Below the pieces are notes generated by a model. That model worked only from the letters and a program-made list of their open reading frames with translations, had not been told where the DNA came from and searched no databases. The position numbers and the translations under genes were made by a program. A stretch of 64,000 nucleotides of DNA from Paeniglutamicibacter cryotolerans (GTDB lineage Bacteria > Actinomycetota > Actinomycetes > Actinomycetales > Micrococcaceae). Each line of letters starts with the position of its first letter. The first letter of the stretch is position 1. Location: assembly GCF_014190875.1 (NCBI RefSeq), contig NZ_JACHVS010000001.1, forward strand, positions 124,001 through 188,000. Direction: 5' to 3'. This document shows positions 59,929-64,000 of the stretch, in pieces.

Positions 59929-60957
59929 ATGCGAATCGGAATCCTGACCAGCGGCGGGGACTGCCCGGGTCTGAACGCGGTGATCCGCGGGGCAGTGCTG
60001 AACGGCATCAAGAGCTACGGGCACGAGTTCGTCGGCTTCCTCGATGGCTGGCGCGGCGTGGTCGAAGGCGACGTCATCGAGCTTCCCCGCCATGCGGTGC
60101 GCGGCATCTCCAAGCAGGGCGGCACCATCCTGGGCACATCGCGCACCAACCCCTACGAGGGCGACCGGGGCGGTCCGGAGAACATCAAGGAAACGCTGCA
60201 GCGTCTGGGCATCGACGCGGTGATAGCGATCGGCGGCGAGGGGACGCTGGCCGGGGCCAAGCGGCTGACCGAGGCCGGATTGGACATCGTGGGCGTGCCC
60301 AAGACCATCGACAACGACCTGGACGCCACCGACTACACCTTCGGCTTCGACACGGCGAACCAGATCGCCGTGGAGGCCATCGACCGACTACGCACCACCG
60401 GCGAATCACATCACCGCTGCATGGTCGCCGAGGTCATGGGCCGCCACGTCGGCTGGCTTGCGCTGCATGCGGGCATGGCGGCTGGCGCGCACGCGATCCT
60501 GATTCCCGAGCAGTCGGTCACCATGGCGCAGATCAACACCTGGGTACGCGAGGCCCACGACCGCGGCCGTGCGCCGCTGGTGGTGGTGGCCGAGGGGTTC
60601 GTTCCGGAGGGCGCAGAGGCGCCGCACTCCGAACGCGGACTGGACACCTTCGGGCGCCCTCGCCTAGGCGGCATCGGCGAACGCCTGGCCCCGCTGATCG
60701 AGGACGCCACCGGCATCGAGACCCGCGCCACTGTACTCGGGCACATCCAACGTGGCGGCGTTCCGAGCGCCTTCGACCGGGTGCTGGCCACCCGCCTGGG
60801 CATGGCGGCGGTGGATTCGGTGCAGGAGGCGGCCTGGGGCACCATGGTCTCGCTGCGCGGCACGAACATCAACCGGGTTCCCTTCCAAGCCGCGCTGAAC
60901 AACCTCAAGCGCGTGCCGCAGGCCCGATACGACGAGGCGCGCATCCTCTTCGGATAA
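59929..60957 (+). CDS. pfkA: 6-phosphofructokinase
   Basis: Phosphorylates fructose 6-phosphate to the 1,6-bisphosphate in glycolysis. I chose ATG at 59929 (MRIGILTSGGDCPGLNAVIR); GTG at 59923 is possible. The 342 residues carry GGTILGTSRTNPY, IAIGGEGTLAGA, PKTIDNDLD, MGRHVGWLA and the GHIQRGGVPSAFDR site. The Gly in GGEGT rather than Asp points to ATP as donor, while the Lys in PKTIDND is of the group III (PPi/mixed-type) pattern, so the phosphoryl donor is not certain. It is followed 1 nt later by a GNAT gene. Confidence 0.96.
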   Translation: MRIGILTSGGDCPGLNAVIRGAVLNGIKSYGHEFVGFLDGWRGVVEGDVIELPRHAVRGISKQGGTILGTSRTNPYEGDRGGPENIKETLQRLGIDAVIAIGGEGTLAGAKRLTEAGLDIVGVPKTIDNDLDATDYTFGFDTANQIAVEAIDRLRTTGESHHRCMVAEVMGRHVGWLALHAGMAAGAHAILIPEQSVTMAQINTWVREAHDRGRAPLVVVAEGFVPEGAEAPHSERGLDTFGRPRLGGIGERLAPLIEDATGIETRATVLGHIQRGGVPSAFDRVLATRLGMAAVDSVQEAAWGTMVSLRGTNINRVPFQAALNNLKRVPQARYDEARILFG

Positions 60958-60958
60958 C

Positions 60959-61699
60959 GTGTCAGGTATGGAACTTGAGTTCGGCACCCGTGCCATCATC
61001 GGTTTGGCATGGGCCCGGCGATTCGGTCTGGCCGATTCCGCGCTGCAACCCCTGGACACCGGCATCTGCTCGGAGCGGATGCTGCTGCCCGAGGAGGAGG
61101 CCGACACCGTGCGGTTCCTGCGCCTGATGGGGCACTGCGTGCTCGCCGGGCCGCAGTGGTTCCTGGACGCGGCCGCAGGATACGGAGATGCGGCACTTTC
61201 CGAGGAGCAGGCGCTGCTGCGGGTGGCCCGCGATTCGGGCAGGGCACCGGGTGCACGCGGGATGGGCGAAGCCACGCTCTACTACCTGGACGAGCCGATG
61301 GACATCGTCGGCTCCGATTCCGTGGTGGTCTCCCACGATGCTCAGCATGCCGCCGAACTCGAGCAACTGTGCCCCCGCGACGACGTCGCGGAGGTCGGAC
61401 TCACCGGATTCGACCACCACTTCACCCTGCTTTCCACCGAGGACCGGACCCCGCTTGCCGGTTCCGGCTATGTGGTCGGGGAGGGGATCCTGGCCGATGT
61501 CGGCACGCTGACCCAGCCCGGTCTGCGCCGGCACGGGCTCGGTTCTTTCGTCACGGCGGTGGCCATCGACGACGCGCTCACGCAGGGTCTGATCCCGCAG
61601 TGGTGCGCCCCGGTCGAACACCGCGCCGCGCACATGACGGCCCGCACCCTGGGCTTCGTCTCGGCCGGCTCGCTGACAGCCATGTCGTTGGGCTCCTGA
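60959..61699 (+). CDS. GNAT-family N-acetyltransferase
   Basis: A 246-residue protein whose C-terminal half is a GNAT domain: VVGEGILADVGTLTQPGLRRHG and LGSFVTAVAIDDALTQGLIPQW, ending ARTLGFVSAG. The N-terminal half (about 1-130) is unlike standard GNATs and may be a separate substrate-binding domain. Start is GTG 60959 or ATG 60968 (MELEFG). It lies 1 nt after pfkA and so is probably co-transcribed, though no metabolic link is obvious. Substrate unknown. Confidence 0.85.
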   Translation: MSGMELEFGTRAIIGLAWARRFGLADSALQPLDTGICSERMLLPEEEADTVRFLRLMGHCVLAGPQWFLDAAAGYGDAALSEEQALLRVARDSGRAPGARGMGEATLYYLDEPMDIVGSDSVVVSHDAQHAAELEQLCPRDDVAEVGLTGFDHHFTLLSTEDRTPLAGSGYVVGEGILADVGTLTQPGLRRHGLGSFVTAVAIDDALTQGLIPQWCAPVEHRAAHMTARTLGFVSAGSLTAMSLGS

Positions 61700-61733
61700 G
61701 CCGCGCTATCGCGCCAGTCCGCCTCTCCGCGTG

Positions 61734-61762
61734 TTGGACAGTGCCACGAAAGCGTGTATATG
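61734..61762 (+). promoter_or_regulatory. Promoter of the ABC-F gene
   Basis: TTGGAC, 17-nt spacer, TATATG, about 40 nt before the GTG start of the ABC-F gene. It is among the best -35/-10 matches in the window and predicts a short leader. No leader peptide or attenuator fits in it. Confidence 0.6.
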
Positions 61763-61803
61763 CTTTCCCCCTGCTCAGGTAATCCTCCTTCGTTCCCGCG
61801 CCC

Positions 61804-63540
61804 GTGGCACCTGCCCTTTCCGTCGCCGCCCACCTGCGCGTTGATGGCATTTCACACTCCTTTGCCGACCGCCGCGTCCTGACCGGCATCAGCTTTACCC
61901 TCCCCGGCGGTGAACGCGCAGGACTGATCGGGGAAAACGGTTCCGGCAAGTCGACGCTGCTGCGCATCATCGCCGGACTGGCGAGCGCGGATGCCGGTTC
62001 GGTGAGCGCAGTGCTGCCTGGCGGTAGGGCAGCCCGGATCGGGCTGCTGCATCAGGAACCGCCGTTTTCCCCCGATGACACCGTCCTCCAGGCGTTGGAA
62101 TCGGCAGTCGCACCGGTGCGCGCCGCCGCCGCGGCGCTTGAACAGAGCGCCGCGGCAATGGCCGCCTCCCCCGGGGACGTCGCCGCCAGCGACGCGTTCT
62201 CGGCGGCCTTGGAGCTGACCGAACGGCTGGGGACCTGGGACATCGATTCCCACATCTCCTCGATGTGCTCCGGCTTCGGGCTGTCGGACCTGGACCTCGA
62301 GGGGACAACGGGTGCGCTCTCGGGCGGCCAGCTCTCACGGCTGTCACTGCTCTGGGTGCTGCTCAGCGCCCCGGATGTGCTGCTGCTGGATGAGCCGACC
62401 AACCACCTCGACGACGCGGCGACGGCCCACCTGCGCACCGTGTTGGCCGCGTGGCCGGGGCCGGTACTGATTGCCAGCCATGACCGGTCCTTCCTCGATG
62501 ACTCGCTCACCTCGCTGATCGACCTTGATCCGTCACCGATGCCGCAGGCGTTTGCCCGATCCCTGGTCGGGGATGGGGACGGTTCGGGGATCGGCACCAC
62601 CCGCTTCAGCGGCAGTTACACCGGCTACCTGCAGGCCAGGCTCGATTCCCGCGAACACTGGGAGCGCCGGTACACCGATGAACAAGCCGAACTCAAGCGT
62701 TTGCGGGCCTCGGTACGGGAGAACCAGGGTGTCGGACATGCCAATTGGAAGCCCCGCAGCGAGGTCCGGGCGATGGCGAAGTTCTCTTCCGACAGGAACG
62801 CGAAGGTCGTTTCCCGTCGGGTCAACGACTCACGCTCCCGGCTTGATGAACTCCAAGCGCAGCAGATCCGCAAGCCCCCAAGGGAACTGTGCTTCAGCGG
62901 CCTGAATGCAGCCGGATCCACTGCCGGTTCCGGGCGGTCCTTCTCCGGTCCGGTGCTGGCAGCCGCCGCTGTTGCAGTGGACGGCCGCCTGCCGGCGAGC
63001 TCGCTGAGTGTGGCAGCCGGTGAGAAATGGCTCATCACGGGTCCCCACGGATCGGGCAAGTCCACGCTGTTGGACCTCTTGGCCGGGCGGTTGGCCCCGG
63101 ATGCCGGGTCGGTGAACGCCCCGGCTTCGCTGCGCATCGGCCTGCTGGCCCAAGACGTCGAGCTACCGGATCCGCGGGAACGCGGCCCCGGGCGCACCGT
63201 CCTGCGGGCCTACACCGATCTCGTCGGAGAGCGGCTGGCATCCGAGGTGCCGCTGCGGTTGTTCGGCCTGGTCGCCGGCCGGGACGAGAACCGCCCGGTG
63301 GCAACGCTCAGCGTCGGTCAGCAGCGCCGGCTGGCACTGGCGATCCTCCTGGCCGACCCGCCTGATGTGTTGCTGCTCGATGAGCCGACCAACCACCTGT
63401 CGCTGGTGCTTGCCACCATGTTGGAGGCCGCGATCCCGGATTACCCCGGCGCCGTGGTCGTGGCATCGCACGACAGGTGGCTGCGCCGCGGATGGACGGG
63501 GAGGCGCTTGGAGCTCTCCGATGCGGCCGGAGGCCGGTAG
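61804..63540 (+). CDS. ABC-F family ATPase (ribosome-acting, possible antibiotic resistance type)
   Basis: Soluble protein of 578 residues with two fused ATPase domains and no membrane segment. Domain 1: Walker A GENGSGKST (43-51), signature LSGGQLSRL, Walker B VLLLDEPTNHLDD. Linker (about 275-375) is basic and helical (HWERRYTDEQAELKRLR, then KVVSRRVNDSRSRLDEL) like the ribosome-reaching ARD/PtIM element. Domain 2: GPHGSGKST, LSVGQQRRLALAILL, VLLLDEPTNHL. Such proteins dislodge macrolide, lincosamide or pleuromutilin-type drugs (TlrC, Msr types) or act as translation factors. The actinobacterial resistance type seems likely, but is inference. Start GTG 61804; own promoter upstream. Confidence 0.93.
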   Translation: MAPALSVAAHLRVDGISHSFADRRVLTGISFTLPGGERAGLIGENGSGKSTLLRIIAGLASADAGSVSAVLPGGRAARIGLLHQEPPFSPDDTVLQALESAVAPVRAAAAALEQSAAAMAASPGDVAASDAFSAALELTERLGTWDIDSHISSMCSGFGLSDLDLEGTTGALSGGQLSRLSLLWVLLSAPDVLLLDEPTNHLDDAATAHLRTVLAAWPGPVLIASHDRSFLDDSLTSLIDLDPSPMPQAFARSLVGDGDGSGIGTTRFSGSYTGYLQARLDSREHWERRYTDEQAELKRLRASVRENQGVGHANWKPRSEVRAMAKFSSDRNAKVVSRRVNDSRSRLDELQAQQIRKPPRELCFSGLNAAGSTAGSGRSFSGPVLAAAAVAVDGRLPASSLSVAAGEKWLITGPHGSGKSTLLDLLAGRLAPDAGSVNAPASLRIGLLAQDVELPDPRERGPGRTVLRAYTDLVGERLASEVPLRLFGLVAGRDENRPVATLSVGQQRRLALAILLADPPDVLLLDEPTNHLSLVLATMLEAAIPDYPGAVVVASHDRWLRRGWTGRRLELSDAAGGR

Positions 63541-63549
63541 GCGGACGGA

Positions 63550-63570
63550 GTCCCGGCCAATGGCCGGGAC
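63550..63570 (+). terminator. Terminator-like hairpin after the ABC-F gene
   Basis: GTCCCGGCC-AAT-GGCCGGGAC, a perfect 9-bp stem with a 3-nt loop, 10 nt after the stop and between two convergent genes. No T-run on either strand. Confidence 0.6.
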
Positions 63571-63612
63571 CCCGTATCGTGACGTCTGCGTTTCGCTACG
63601 ACAACGGGTGTT

Positions 63613-64000
63613 TCAGGCGCCCAGCTCGTGCGTGCGGTCCTGGATGTGCCAGGGCGAGTCGTAGCCCTCCGGGGAGCCGAGCAGCTCGAGGAACGGCTTG
63701 GCGTCAAAGGCCTCCGGGCCCAGCACTCCGGCTCCGGTCCAGACGCCGGTGGCCAGCAGTTCCAGCGCGATGACCGGGTTAAGCGCGGTCTGCCAGACAA
63801 CGGCCTGGGAGTTGTCCCGGGCCATTGTCTCCTCGTTGTCGGCCACGTGGTAGAGGTAGACGCGTTTCGCGGCACCGTCCTTGTCCTTGCCGGTGACCAG
63901 CAGCCCGGCGCAGGTCTTGCCCTTCATCAGGTGGCCCAGCTGTGCCGGATCCGGCAACACGGCGGCGACCATGTCGCGCGGGGAAACCATCTGGCCCTTG
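63613..64000 (-). CDS. Saccharopine dehydrogenase family protein, partial (N-terminus beyond the right edge)
   Basis: C-terminal 129 or so residues of a saccharopine-dehydrogenase/lysine-dehydrogenase-like NAD(P)-dependent oxidoreductase. Typical C-terminal domain features are RVYLYHVADNEETMARD, ALNPVIALELLATGVWTGAGV and GPEAFDAKPFLELL, with the end SPWHIQDRTHELGA. The reading frame is still open at the right edge, so the Rossmann NAD-binding part is missing here. Whether it acts on saccharopine, lysine or carboxynorspermidine cannot be told. Confidence 0.88.
   Translation of the reverse strand, partial: KGQMVSPRDMVAAVLPDPAQLGHLMKGKTCAGLLVTGKDKDGAAKRVYLYHVADNEETMARDNSQAVVWQTALNPVIALELLATGVWTGAGVLGPEAFDAKPFLELLGSPEGYDSPWHIQDRTHELGA

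Overview
The window is chromosomal DNA of a high-GC Gram-positive bacterium, most likely a member of the Micrococcaceae (Arthrobacter and relatives). This rests on the base composition, the frequent GTG/TTG starts, the short actinobacterial form of adenylate kinase, the actinobacterial protein sequences of the ribosomal and RNA polymerase genes, and a spc operon that lacks rpsN, as is known for Micrococcus luteus. It is essentially the translation/transcription superregion of the chromosome, followed on the right by accessory metabolic and regulatory genes. No rRNA, CRISPR array, insertion sequence or phage gene was found; one tRNA gene (tRNA-Trp) is present.

Layout. 1-37.7 kb, almost all on the minus strand and read right to left: rpoB-rpoC; an IclR regulator with a decayed FAD-dehydrogenase gene beside it; the str operon rpsL-rpsG-fusA-tuf; a 1277-residue polytopic membrane protein lodged between tuf and the S10 operon; the S10 operon (rpsJ to rpsQ); the spc operon (rplN to rplO); secY-adk; map; the alpha operon (infA-rpmJ-rpsM-rpsK-rpoA-rplQ); truA; and the start of rplM. 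Well-formed intrinsic terminators separate most of these units, so the cluster is a row of separate transcription units rather than one transcript. 37.7-41 kb: a plus-strand thiolase, a frameshifted ybaK-type deacylase gene and a minus-strand acyltransferase separate rpoBC from rplJL. 41-46.5 kb (minus): rplL, rplJ with a long leader carrying an intrinsic attenuator, a gene-poor 1.3 kb stretch with coding debris, rplA, rplK, nusG, secE and tRNA-Trp.

46.5-64 kb: a small membrane protein and an aspartate-type aminotransferase (plus); a two-component system whose sensor has a PspC domain, divergent from an operon of PspC and small membrane proteins (an actinobacterial phage-shock-like envelope stress module); a minus-strand operon GNAT acyltransferase - lipoprotein - permease - ATPase - enolase-superfamily enzyme with a divergent PucR/CdaR-type regulator; then phosphofructokinase, a GNAT protein, an ABC-F ATPase with its own good promoter, and the end of a saccharopine-dehydrogenase-like gene running off the right edge.

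The best candidate for something undescribed is the 53.2-59.7 kb module. The GNAT belongs to the COG3375-like family that, in Geobacillus, works with an enolase-superfamily N-succinylamino acid racemase. Here the pair is physically joined to an amino-acid ABC importer and a PucR-like regulator, which suggests an inducible pathway for taking up and N-acylating or epimerising an amino acid or dipeptide. Other points worth following are the giant membrane protein between tuf and rpsJ, the rplJ attenuator, overlapping hairpins between nusG and rplK, large intercistronic hairpins in the str operon, and two pseudogenes inside an otherwise conserved housekeeping region.
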